Source: DASQZT01 sp963728965 (GTDB taxonomy: Bacteria > Acidobacteriota > Terriglobia > Bryobacterales > Bryobacteraceae). Taken from it: a stretch of 64,000 nt of DNA. Position 1 is the first letter of the stretch, and every line of letters begins with the position of its first letter. Under the pieces are notes generated by a model. That model did no database searches and was not told the origin of the DNA. It saw nothing but the letters and a program-made list of their open reading frames with translations. The stretch covers positions 620,001 through 684,000 of the forward strand of contig CAVSMH010000012.1 in assembly GCA_963728965.1 (NCBI GenBank). Reading direction: 5' to 3'. This document shows positions 44,676 through 52,350 of this stretch, one piece after another. Position numbers and translations under genes: made by a program.

Positions 44676-45407
44676 TCAGGCCGGAGGGGTCAATTTTCGT
44701 TTTTTTTTAGGAGCGGGAGCCGCGGCAGCGGCTTTGGGCGCCTGCCTGGCTTTGGCGGGGCGACTGCTCGCCCAGACGCGGTCGGTCGCGCCCGCGGCTG
44801 TGCGCTTGGTTTTTCGTGCCGGCAGATTTTGGGCGATTTCCTCCTGCGTCCTTCCCGAGAGAACACTATAAGCGTGCTCCTCGATATCCCAGCCGGAGGA
44901 GGCAAAGTCATCGCGTTTCTTGATGATCAGCCAATCGTTACCCTTACCGCGGCCTTTCATGCGGACCAGGGCGAAATCTCCGTTCAGCTTTTTGCCCTGA
45001 AGGCGGAATTTGAGGTCCCCGCGGGCGATCTGTTCGGCGCCGGGAGTGTCGCCGAGCAGTTCGAAAGTGCCGTAGTCCCAGAGCATGACGCTGCCGGCAC
45101 CATAGTTGCCGTCGGGGATGTTGCCTTCGAAATCGCCGTATTCGATGGGGTGGTCCTCCACATGGGCGGCGAAGTGCTTGAGCCCGGGATCGAGTGTCGG
45201 GCCTTTGGGCACGGCCCAGCTTTTGAGCACGCCATCGATCTCCAGGCGGAAGTCGTAGTGGAGGCGCGTGGCATCGTGCCGCTGCACACAAAAGTAGTTG
45301 GCCCCGGCCTTGCTCTGGATATCTCCGGGAGGCGGCTCGGGGGTTTTCTCGAACCGGCGTTTGGCCCGATACTCTTCGAGAGGCATAAGTCCCTTCAGAC
45401 CTTCCAT
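44676..45407 (-). CDS. ligD: LigD 3'-phosphoesterase (nuclease) domain
   Basis: A 243-residue frame with the phosphoesterase domain: NYFCVQRHDATRLHYDFRLE, SWAVPKGPTLDP, VEDHPIEYGDFEGNIPDGNY and NDWLIIKKRDDFA. The tail is Ala/Lys/Pro-rich and ends PKKKRKLTPPA just after an A9 tract. It is probably the N-terminal part of a single LigD broken at that tract (see the ligase-polymerase entry), or, if the break is real, a free-standing PE protein. This domain trims 3' ends before joining. It starts 56 bases from the divergent ku gene; the ATG lies almost directly after a TATAA sequence, without a Shine-Dalgarno. Confidence 0.93.
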   Translation of the reverse strand: MEGLKGLMPLEEYRAKRRFEKTPEPPPGDIQSKAGANYFCVQRHDATRLHYDFRLEIDGVLKSWAVPKGPTLDPGLKHFAAHVEDHPIEYGDFEGNIPDGNYGAGSVMLWDYGTFELLGDTPGAEQIARGDLKFRLQGKKLNGDFALVRMKGRGKGNDWLIIKKRDDFASSGWDIEEHAYSVLSGRTQEEIAQNLPARKTKRTAAGATDRVWASSRPAKARQAPKAAAAAPAPKKKRKLTPPA

Positions 45408-45463
45408 TTATATCTTAGAGAGCGTGGTAGTATGCTAAGAACCCACTCCGTTGAGGATGACAT

Positions 45464-46333
45464 ATGGCATCGAGCGTTTGGAAGGGCCATCTCACATTCG
45501 GCCTGGTATCTTTTCCCGTACGACTGTTCAGCGCCGCCCGCAGCGAGACCATCAGCTTCAATCTGCTGCATAAAGAAGACCACTCGCGCATCAAGCAGAT
45601 GATCTACTGTCAGGCCGAGGACAAACCCGTTCCGCGCAGCGAACTGGTGAAGGGCTATGAATACGAGAAGGATCATTATGTTGAGGTCGACGACGAAGAC
45701 ATCAAGAAAGTCGCGCCGAAGACCGCGAGGGTGATGGAGATCCTCGAATTCGTCAAGGCCGAACAGGTGGATCCGGTGTACCTGGAGAGTTCGTATTATG
45801 TGGCGCCGGACGAGGGCGGCGAGAAGCCCTACGCGCTGCTGTTCCAGGCGCTGCGCGAGTCGCAGTATTATGCGCTGGCGAAGGTAGCGATGCACAACCG
45901 CGAGCACATCATCGTTCTCCGTCCGGGCTCGAAAGGGATTCTCTCGCACACCATGTACTACCAGGACGAGATCCGGCAGGTGGAGGAGTTCCGCACCGAC
46001 ACCAGCCTGGTGAAGGAAAAGGAACTCGCCATGGCCAAGATGCTGATCTCGTCTCTCGAGGCGGAGTTCGAGCCGCAGAAGTACCACGACACCTATCGCG
46101 AGAACCTGCAACAGATGATCGAGGCCAAGATCGAGGGCAAGAAAGTGGTGGCGGCACCGGCCGAGCACGTGGCTCCGGTGATCGACATCATGGAAGCCCT
46201 GAAGCGCAGCCTGGCGGAGAAGCGGAAACCGGCGCAAGCCGCGACGGCGGCAGCGACGGCAGGAGCCGAACAGGAAGAGGCGGTGGCCCAAGAATCGCCC
46301 AAGAAGCGCGGACGCAAAACCAAGGCCGGATGA
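45464..46333 (+). CDS. ku: Non-homologous end-joining protein Ku
   Basis: A 289-residue bacterial Ku: SVWKGHLTFGLVSFPVRLFS, HSRIKQMIYCQAEDKPVPRS, GYEYEKDHYVEVDDEDIKKV, then the bridging segment, and a Lys/Ala-rich extended C-terminus (KKRGRKTKAG) of the type that contacts DNA and LigD. It binds double-strand ends as a homodimer. It is divergent from ligD with a 56-base shared promoter region; a TATGCT at 45430-45435 is a candidate -10, and GAGGA precedes the ATG. Confidence 0.97.
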   Translation: MASSVWKGHLTFGLVSFPVRLFSAARSETISFNLLHKEDHSRIKQMIYCQAEDKPVPRSELVKGYEYEKDHYVEVDDEDIKKVAPKTARVMEILEFVKAEQVDPVYLESSYYVAPDEGGEKPYALLFQALRESQYYALAKVAMHNREHIIVLRPGSKGILSHTMYYQDEIRQVEEFRTDTSLVKEKELAMAKMLISSLEAEFEPQKYHDTYRENLQQMIEAKIEGKKVVAAPAEHVAPVIDIMEALKRSLAEKRKPAQAATAAATAGAEQEEAVAQESPKKRGRKTKAG

Positions 46334-46342
46334 AGTTAGAAT

Positions 46343-47068
46343 CTACCCGGCCGTTTCCGCCGCACTGCCGCGCAAGACGCGCTCGGCATTCAACGCGCCT
46401 TCGGGCGTTTCTTCGTGCTTGAACATCAGGTAGAGATCGCGGCCTGTAGCGAGCAGGTCGCCGGCGCGGCGGGCGATGGCGTCCACGCCGGCCTCCGAGT
46501 ACTCGGGTTTGCGGAGGCGGTAGTAGACGAAATCGGCGGTGATCACTTCTGGGACTTCCAGCCGCTCGGACTCGGCCACGCATAGGGAGATGTTGCGACG
46601 GCGCAGGATTTCGTATACTTCGTCGGCGAGCCAGGACGGGTGGCGGAACTCGATGGCATAACGCAACCCCTCCGGCAGCAGGCCCAGGTAGGCTTCGAGC
46701 AACTCCACATCGCACTTGAGCGCGGGCGGCAATTGGAACAGAACCGGGCCCAGGCGGCGCGACGTGCGCAGGGGGTCGATCATTTTGAAGAACAATTCGG
46801 TGGCCGGGCCGGCATTCTTCAGGCGCTGGATGTGGGTGATGCGCTGGTTGGCTTTGACCGCGAAGACGAACCCCGTTGGTGTCGCGGCCACCCAGCTTTC
46901 CAGGGTCGCGGCGGAAGGCAGGCGGCGGAAGGTGTAGTTGATCTCCACGGTGTTGAGCCGCTCCGCATAGTGCTTCAGGAAGTTTTTCGAGGCCAGCTTT
47001 GCCGGGTAAAACCCGGGTTTCCATGCCGGATACGCAAAACCGGAGGTGCCCGCATACAGAGTTGCCAT
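46343..47068 (-). CDS. DUF72 family protein
   Basis: A 241-residue TIM-barrel-like protein: LYAGTSGFAYPAWKPGFYPA, LNTVEINYTFRRLPS, FVFAVKANQRITHIQRL, LGPVLFQLPPALKCD, YAIEFRHPSWL, YYRLRKPEYSE. All are DUF72 (YecE) signatures. Function unknown. It converges on ku with a nine-base gap and is divergent from the membrane protein at 47100. Confidence 0.95.
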   Translation of the reverse strand: MATLYAGTSGFAYPAWKPGFYPAKLASKNFLKHYAERLNTVEINYTFRRLPSAATLESWVAATPTGFVFAVKANQRITHIQRLKNAGPATELFFKMIDPLRTSRRLGPVLFQLPPALKCDVELLEAYLGLLPEGLRYAIEFRHPSWLADEVYEILRRRNISLCVAESERLEVPEVITADFVYYRLRKPEYSEAGVDAIARRAGDLLATGRDLYLMFKHEETPEGALNAERVLRGSAAETAG

Positions 47069-47099
47069 GGCTTATCATTATCTCTGTCCGGAGTAATTC

Positions 47100-47444
47100 A
47101 TGCTGCTGCACTTCCTCGTAAGCTGGCTTATCAGCGCGCTGGCGCTGTGGATTATCGCGCAGGTTCTGCCCGGAATTCAGGTCCGCGACTTCACTTCGGC
47201 CATTATCGCCGCTGCCGTAATCGCAATCGTGAACGTTACCATCGGCTGGTTCGTCAAGTTGATCTTCTTCCCGCTGACGTTCCTCACACTCGGCCTTTTC
47301 CTGCTGGTTATCAATGCTTTTCTGCTGAAGTTGGCCTCGATGTTCACGCCCGGCTTCCGCGTGCGCGGCTTTCTTTCGGCGGTGGTGGGGTCGCTGATTC
47401 TGACCATTCTCGCCTCGCTCCTGAGGCGCGTGGTGTTCGCCTAG
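47100..47444 (+). CDS. Phage-holin-family (YvlD-like) membrane protein
   Basis: A 114-residue protein with four hydrophobic segments (FLVSWLISALALWIIAQVLP; AIIAAAVIAIVNVTIGWFV; LIFFPLTFLTLGLFLLVINA; VVGSLILTILASLL) and the conserved GFRVRGF. It matches the phage_holin_4_2/YvlD family, which is chromosomal and not evidence of a prophage. CCGGAG lies eight bases upstream of the ATG. Its TAG overlaps the GTG of glcE. Confidence 0.9.
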   Translation: MLLHFLVSWLISALALWIIAQVLPGIQVRDFTSAIIAAAVIAIVNVTIGWFVKLIFFPLTFLTLGLFLLVINAFLLKLASMFTPGFRVRGFLSAVVGSLILTILASLLRRVVFA

Positions 47445-48598
47445 TGGCACTCGCACAGACACCCCGAACCCCGGAAGAACTGGCGGACATTCTGGGCAGC
47501 GCCGCCGGAGCCGGGCGCACGATTGCGCTGGCCGGTAACGGGAGCAAGAGCCGCATGGGGGGGCCCATCGGCGGCGCTGACGAGGCCATCACGACGGCGG
47601 GGCTCTGCCGCATGATCCAGTACGAACCGCGCGATCTCACGATCAGCGTCGAGGCCGGCATGCCGTGGTGCCGGCTTTCGGAACTGCTGGCGGCGAATGG
47701 GCAGATGGTGCCGCTCGACCCGCCTTTTGCCGCTACGGCGACGGTGGGAGGAGTGATCGCGACCAATTCGAGCGGTCCGCGGCGTTTGGCGTACGGCACC
47801 GCGCGCGACCTGGTGATCGGCATGCGGTTCGCGACGCTCGAGGGAAAGCTGGTGCAATCGGGCGGCATGGTGGTGAAGAACGTGGCCGGTCTCGATATGG
47901 CCAAGTTGATGATCGGTTCGTACGGAACCCTGGCGGCGATTGCGACGGTGAATTTCAAGCTGGGTCCGGCGCCGGAGATGGAGCGAGGCTTCCTGCTCCC
48001 CTTCGACACCGCGAACGCGGCCCTGGCGGCACGCACATCGCTGCTGGCCGGCGCGCTTCACCCCGCGGCGCTCGATCTGCTGAATCCCGCCGCGGGAGCG
48101 ACGCTAGGACGCTCTACCTGGGTGCTAGCGGTGCGGATCGCGGGCAACCCGGGCGCGGTGGAACGATCCGAACGCGAGGTGGCCCATCTGGGCGAAGGTG
48201 TGGCATTCGACAATGCGGATCATACCAAGCTCTGGCGCCACATCGAAGATTTCGCGCCGCGCTTTCTGGCGGCCCACCCGGATGGCGCCGCGGTTCGTGC
48301 CTCGTGTACGCTAAAAGAGGTGGAGGCGGTAATGGCCTCGTTGCCCTGCCCCGCCGTGGCGCGCGCCGGGTCGGGCGTTTGTTACGGGTATTTCGCGCGA
48401 TATGAAGAGGCGGGGTCCTGGATGGAAGAGGCTGTGCGCCGCGGCTGGAAGGCAGTAGCGGAATTCGGGCCGGTAGACCGCGGCAACCTGGATCTCTGGC
48501 CCGCTCCGGGAGGCGATTTTGAACTTATGCGGCGGGTCAAACAGTTGTTTGACCCGGGGAGTCTGTTGAATCGTGGGCGGCTCTACAATCGTATCTGA
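47444..48598 (+). CDS. glcE: Glycolate oxidase FAD-binding subunit-like protein
   Basis: A 384-residue PCMH-type FAD protein: TIALAGNGSKSRMGGP, the FAD-binding VPLDPPFAATATVGGVIATN, VVKNVAGLDMAKLMIGSYGT. The GTG start overlaps the previous stop (TAGTG) and is coherent with the N-terminus ALAQTPRTPEELADIL. GlcE is a subunit of the glycolate oxidase GlcDEF, which feeds electrons from glycolate to the quinone pool. The GlcF gene overlaps its end; GlcD is not next to it. Confidence 0.9.
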   Translation: MALAQTPRTPEELADILGSAAGAGRTIALAGNGSKSRMGGPIGGADEAITTAGLCRMIQYEPRDLTISVEAGMPWCRLSELLAANGQMVPLDPPFAATATVGGVIATNSSGPRRLAYGTARDLVIGMRFATLEGKLVQSGGMVVKNVAGLDMAKLMIGSYGTLAAIATVNFKLGPAPEMERGFLLPFDTANAALAARTSLLAGALHPAALDLLNPAAGATLGRSTWVLAVRIAGNPGAVERSEREVAHLGEGVAFDNADHTKLWRHIEDFAPRFLAAHPDGAAVRASCTLKEVEAVMASLPCPAVARAGSGVCYGYFARYEEAGSWMEEAVRRGWKAVAEFGPVDRGNLDLWPAPGGDFELMRRVKQLFDPGSLLNRGRLYNRI

Positions 48599-49871
48599 GA
48601 CCCGGCCGCTGGGCCCGAAGCAGTTCGATCTGGACCGGTGCGTCCACTGCGGCCTGTGCCTGAACGCTTGCCCCACCTACCGGGAACTGGGGCTGGAGAT
48701 GGACTCGCCGCGCGGGCGGGTGTACCAGATGGTGCAGGTGGCCGCCGGAGCGGCCATCACACCGGCATATATCCGCCATATCGACCTGTGCCTGGCGTGC
48801 CGCGGGTGCGAATCGGCATGTCCCTCCGGGGTGCCGTATGGGCGGATGGTGGAGGATGCGCGCGCCGAAATCGAAGCGCACCGGCGGCGCGGTTGGGTGG
48901 CGCGCCAGTTCCGGCGCTTCGTGTTCCTGCGGTTGCTCGATTCGCGGTTCCTGCTGACGTGTGCCGGAACGCTGCTGTATTTGTACGAGGCCAGCGGCAT
49001 CAAGGCCCTGATGCGCGGCCTCGGATTCTTGAAGCTCCTCGGCCGCCTGGGAGACCTGGCGGAACTGGCGCCTGCGGCGGAGCCGCCGTTCTTCTTCAGC
49101 CAGATCGGCCGCACGTTTGCGCCGCAGGGCGAACGCCGGCACCGGGTGGCGTTTCTGGCCGGCTGCATCGCCAATGTGTCGTTCGCGCGGCTGAACGAAG
49201 CCACCGTGAGGGTGCTGCAAAAGAACGGCTGCGAAGTGGTCGTGCCGGAAGGTCAGGGATGCTGCGGCGCGCTGCACGTTCATTCGGGACTGCGCGAGGA
49301 AGCGCGGCGCCTGGCTCGACGGAACATCGACGCGGTCCTCGAGGCCGGCTTCGACGCGATTATCACCAACGCCGCCGGTTGCGGGTCCACGCTGAAAGAA
49401 TACGGCGAGTTGCTGGCGGACGACCCGGAGTACGCCGCCAAAGCGCATCGGTTCTCGGCCCGGATGCGCGATATTACCGAGTTTCTGAGCGGGATCGAGC
49501 TCAATCGCGAGATGGGCGAAGTGAACGCCACCGTGACCTACCAGGATTCGTGTCACCTGGCGCACGGGCAGAAGATCCGCGGCGCCCCGCGAAAGCTGCT
49601 GGCGACGGTACCGGGACTGACTTTCCACGAGATGTCCGGTCCGGACATCTGCTGCGGCAGCGCCGGCGTTTACAACGTGGTGGAAAGCCAGATGGCATCC
49701 GAGATCCTGGCGCGCAAGATGGAGTCGGTGAACGCGAGCGGCGCGGAAATCGTGGCGACTGCCAATCCGGGCTGCATGCTACAGCTTCAGACGGGGGTGC
49801 GCCTGCACGGGACCCGGCAGCGCGTGATGCACGTGGTGGAGATTCTGGACCTCGCGTACAAGAACGCGTAG
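48573..49871 (+). CDS. glcF: Glycolate oxidase iron-sulfur subunit
   Basis: A 432-residue protein. Two 4Fe-4S motifs lie near the N-terminus (CVHCGLCLNACP and CLACRGCESACP). Two CCG domains follow with CCGALHVHSG and CCGSAGVYN, the heterodisulfide-reductase-like ligand motif. It starts at GTG 48573, overlapping glcE by 26 bases. It passes electrons from the flavin subunits to quinones. The D subunit must be encoded elsewhere or be absent. Confidence 0.93.
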   Translation: MGGSTIVSETRPLGPKQFDLDRCVHCGLCLNACPTYRELGLEMDSPRGRVYQMVQVAAGAAITPAYIRHIDLCLACRGCESACPSGVPYGRMVEDARAEIEAHRRRGWVARQFRRFVFLRLLDSRFLLTCAGTLLYLYEASGIKALMRGLGFLKLLGRLGDLAELAPAAEPPFFFSQIGRTFAPQGERRHRVAFLAGCIANVSFARLNEATVRVLQKNGCEVVVPEGQGCCGALHVHSGLREEARRLARRNIDAVLEAGFDAIITNAAGCGSTLKEYGELLADDPEYAAKAHRFSARMRDITEFLSGIELNREMGEVNATVTYQDSCHLAHGQKIRGAPRKLLATVPGLTFHEMSGPDICCGSAGVYNVVESQMASEILARKMESVNASGAEIVATANPGCMLQLQTGVRLHGTRQRVMHVVEILDLAYKNA

Positions 49872-49988
49872 ATCGCTGGACGCCGCGGGCACGAGCGCGC
49901 TTCGACGTTTCTTTGAGTTTTCAGTTATCGGTGGTTATCGGGAGCGTACTAACCGGGATTAGGTAATGTGCGTTCTAGTATTGCGTAA

Positions 49989-50017
49989 TTGACTGAGACT
50001 CCTCGTCACCCTACAAT
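49989..50017 (+). promoter_or_regulatory. Sigma-70-type promoter of the kinase pair
   Basis: TTGACT (49989-49994) and TACAAT (50012-50017) are separated by 17 bases. The predicted start of transcription is about 50024, leaving a leader of roughly eight bases before the ATG at 50032 and no Shine-Dalgarno. Confidence 0.65.
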
Positions 50018-50031
50018 CACCTTGGACTGAC

Positions 50032-50979
50032 ATGAGCCTCGTTCCCGGCCAGACAATCGGTAAATATGAAATCATCGGAATCCTGGATATACGGAAGACG
50101 GGAGTCACTTATAAAGTAAGAGACCGGGCCACAAACAATTTCGAGACGCTACGGACGCTGCCAGGCGGTTCCTCGGGCGATGCGGAGAGCCTCGAGCGCT
50201 TCCTGCGGGATATCAAGGTGCACACCCGCCTGGTGCATCCGAACATCGTCACGTTCTACGACGCGATGCAGCTGGAAGGCCGCCTGGTCATGACGGCGGA
50301 ATACGTGGAAGGCGCGACACTGGCTTTGCGCCTGAGCCAGGGCCCTCTGACCGTGCCGGATGCGTTGCGCTACCTGGGAGAGTTGCTTTCCGCGCTCGAA
50401 GAAGCGCATTCACTGGGGATTGTGCACCGCGGCATCACTTCGGATAACATTATCATTACCCCCGACGGCACGCTCAAACTAGGCGGATTCGGACTGGCCA
50501 AGCCGGTCAAGGACATGAATCTGACGCGCGTGGGTTCCGTGCTCGGCAATCCGCGTTACATCGCTCCCGAGCAGGTGACCGGGCAGAATGCAGTCGATGC
50601 CAGGGCGGACCTCTACTCGGCGGGCGTGGTGCTATACGAAGCGCTTACCGGCAAAGTGCCCTTCGAGGGCCGCAGCGATTACGAGATCATGGTGTCGCAA
50701 GTGACCTCGGGTCCGGGTGCGCCCAGCCGGCTCAACCCCGCACTGACACGCGCGCTCGACGAGGTAGTGCTGAAGGCGCTGTCGAAGGATCCCGCCGAGC
50801 GGTTTCAAAGCGCCGGCGAGTTTCGCCAGGCGTTAGCGGCCGCCATGTCGAGCCTGTCGCAGCGGCGGTCGGTCGAGCCGTTGCCACGACGGCCCCGCGC
50901 CAACACACGGCTCCTGTTCGGAGCGGTGTCGGCGGTGATCGGGCTGGTGATTCTGTTCCTGGCGATGCATCGGCTATGA
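50032..50979 (+). CDS. Serine/threonine pseudokinase with C-terminal membrane anchor
   Basis: A 315-residue kinase fold in which the catalytic residues are replaced. The Gly-rich loop is degenerate (GILDIRKTGVTYK), the VAIK Lys is Arg41 (FETLRTL), the helix-C Glu is Asp60, HRD is HRG (132-134), and DFG is GFG (G152). Structural motifs are kept: NPRYIAPEQ, ADLYSAGVVLYEALTGKVPF and the final helices. One membrane span lies near 293-312. By family knowledge it should not transfer phosphate but may bind or regulate the intact kinase that starts at 50976, overlapping its stop as ATGA. Confidence 0.9.
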   Translation: MSLVPGQTIGKYEIIGILDIRKTGVTYKVRDRATNNFETLRTLPGGSSGDAESLERFLRDIKVHTRLVHPNIVTFYDAMQLEGRLVMTAEYVEGATLALRLSQGPLTVPDALRYLGELLSALEEAHSLGIVHRGITSDNIIITPDGTLKLGGFGLAKPVKDMNLTRVGSVLGNPRYIAPEQVTGQNAVDARADLYSAGVVLYEALTGKVPFEGRSDYEIMVSQVTSGPGAPSRLNPALTRALDEVVLKALSKDPAERFQSAGEFRQALAAAMSSLSQRRSVEPLPRRPRANTRLLFGAVSAVIGLVILFLAMHRL

Positions 50980-52259
50980 ACTCTCGCGGCCTCAAACCCG
51001 GGGACACCTGCGGCGACTATCGGGTGATGGGCTTGCTGGGCGCCGGAGGCATGGGGGCGGTCTACAAAGTAGAGCACCTCATCACACGGCGCATCGAAGC
51101 AATGAAGGTGCTGGCCCCGGACCTGACCGGCGACGCCGATGACAGCTACCAGTTTCTGCGCGAGATCCAGCTACAGGCCCACCTGCACCATCCGAACATC
51201 GCCGCGGTGTACAACGCCTTTCGCGAGGGCGAACAGGCCGTTCTGGTGATGGAGTTCGTGGAAGGCGAGTCTCTCAAGGCGCGCCTCGACCGCGGACCGA
51301 TCCCCCTGGGGAAGGGCGTCAACCTCGTGGCCCAGGTGTTATCGGCGTTGTCCCACGCCCATGCCGAGGGGGTGATCCATCGCGACGTCACTCCGGGGAA
51401 CGTCATCGTCACGCCGGACGGAACCGTGAAGCTCACCGATTTCGGACTGGCGAAAACGAACTCGGAGTTGTGCGCCGCACACCAGGGCGAACCGGTGGGC
51501 TCCCTGTGGTACATGTCTCCAGAGCAGGTTACGGGCAATTCCGTGATGGACTGCCGCACGGATATTTATTCCACAGGGGCGATGCTGTACGAAGTGCTCA
51601 CTGGGAAGAAGCTCTTTGACCTGGAGGCCGCGTTTTCGGTGATGCGGGCGCACGTGGAAGCGGTCCCGGCGCCACCGAGCGTGAGAAACCGCAGAGTACC
51701 GCCGGCCTTCGATTCGATCGTCATGCGGGCACTGGCGAAGCAGCCGCACGCGCGCTTCCAATCGGCAGACGATTTTCGCAAAGCGCTGGAAGGCGTCGAT
51801 CTGAGGGCGCAGCGGTCGCGCCGCTCGCGGTTTGCGCTGGCGGTTGCCTTTGCCGCGGCGGGGGTAGTGGAAGGCGCCTGCCTGATTCACTTCCTGCCCG
51901 CACTGACGCGGGTCGAAGCCGCGCGCAAGCCCCCGCCTCCGAAAAGAGCCGGCGTCCGCTCGGCAAGGCCGCCGGCGCGAACGGCGAAGCCCGTAATCCA
52001 GTTGGCGCCGCCGGCACCCGTGGAACCTCCGCCCACCGGAATTCGCGTGACGGGAGGTGAGGTGGAGGAGCCGTCACCGGTGGCCCCCCCGCAACGCCGC
52101 CTGACTTGCCCGACACCCAACAAGGCAGAGCCCGCGCCGACACCCGCGGCCCCCGGTTTGGAGCCGACGGCGAAATCCGAAACGCCGAGCGCGCCGGCCC
52201 GGACCGGCAACCGCGTGCTGCACGTCTTGCGGAACCTGGTATCGGGCGCGGAGCCCTGA
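50976..52259 (+). CDS. Serine/threonine protein kinase, PknB-like, membrane-anchored
   Basis: A 427-residue kinase with all catalytic residues: GLLGAGGMGAVYKV loop, Lys44 (AMKVL), Glu63, HRDVTPGN (135-142), and DFG (155-157). Activation segment ends in GSLWYMSPEQ. A membrane span lies near 273-295, followed by a Pro/Ala-rich region of about 130 residues, probably outside the cytoplasm, with no PASTA repeats. It is translationally coupled to the upstream pseudokinase. Likely a Hanks-type signalling kinase with an extracytoplasmic Pro-rich tail. Confidence 0.95.
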   Translation: MNSRGLKPGDTCGDYRVMGLLGAGGMGAVYKVEHLITRRIEAMKVLAPDLTGDADDSYQFLREIQLQAHLHHPNIAAVYNAFREGEQAVLVMEFVEGESLKARLDRGPIPLGKGVNLVAQVLSALSHAHAEGVIHRDVTPGNVIVTPDGTVKLTDFGLAKTNSELCAAHQGEPVGSLWYMSPEQVTGNSVMDCRTDIYSTGAMLYEVLTGKKLFDLEAAFSVMRAHVEAVPAPPSVRNRRVPPAFDSIVMRALAKQPHARFQSADDFRKALEGVDLRAQRSRRSRFALAVAFAAAGVVEGACLIHFLPALTRVEAARKPPPPKRAGVRSARPPARTAKPVIQLAPPAPVEPPPTGIRVTGGEVEEPSPVAPPQRRLTCPTPNKAEPAPTPAAPGLEPTAKSETPSAPARTGNRVLHVLRNLVSGAEP

Positions 52260-52291
52260 ACCCTTCTCGACTGCCCGGCTGTCATTCGCCG

Positions 52292-52307
52292 TGTGACTAA
52301 AGTCATA
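52292..52307 (+). promoter_or_regulatory. CRP/FNR-superfamily-like site upstream of the NO reductase
   Basis: TGTGA-CTAAAG-TCATA matches the TGTGA-N6-TCACA pattern in nine of ten arm positions, and contains TGAC-TAAA-GTCA, the FNR/DNR-style N4 dyad. It is centred about 51 bases before the ATG at 52351. Regulation of NO reductases by DNR/NnrR-type proteins is established; which regulator acts here is not known. Confidence 0.45.
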
Positions 52308-52350
52308 GGCCCGAAAATCGACTCCCCTTACCCTGAGTTTTGGAGACGAT

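Noticed and set aside
42694..44871. 725-residue open frame opposite ligD
   Set aside because: Antisense to unmistakable ligase and polymerase motifs; no motif of its own.
47100..47444. Prophage holin
   Set aside because: The holin-family name fits, but this YvlD-like type is chromosomal, and no phage genes surround it.
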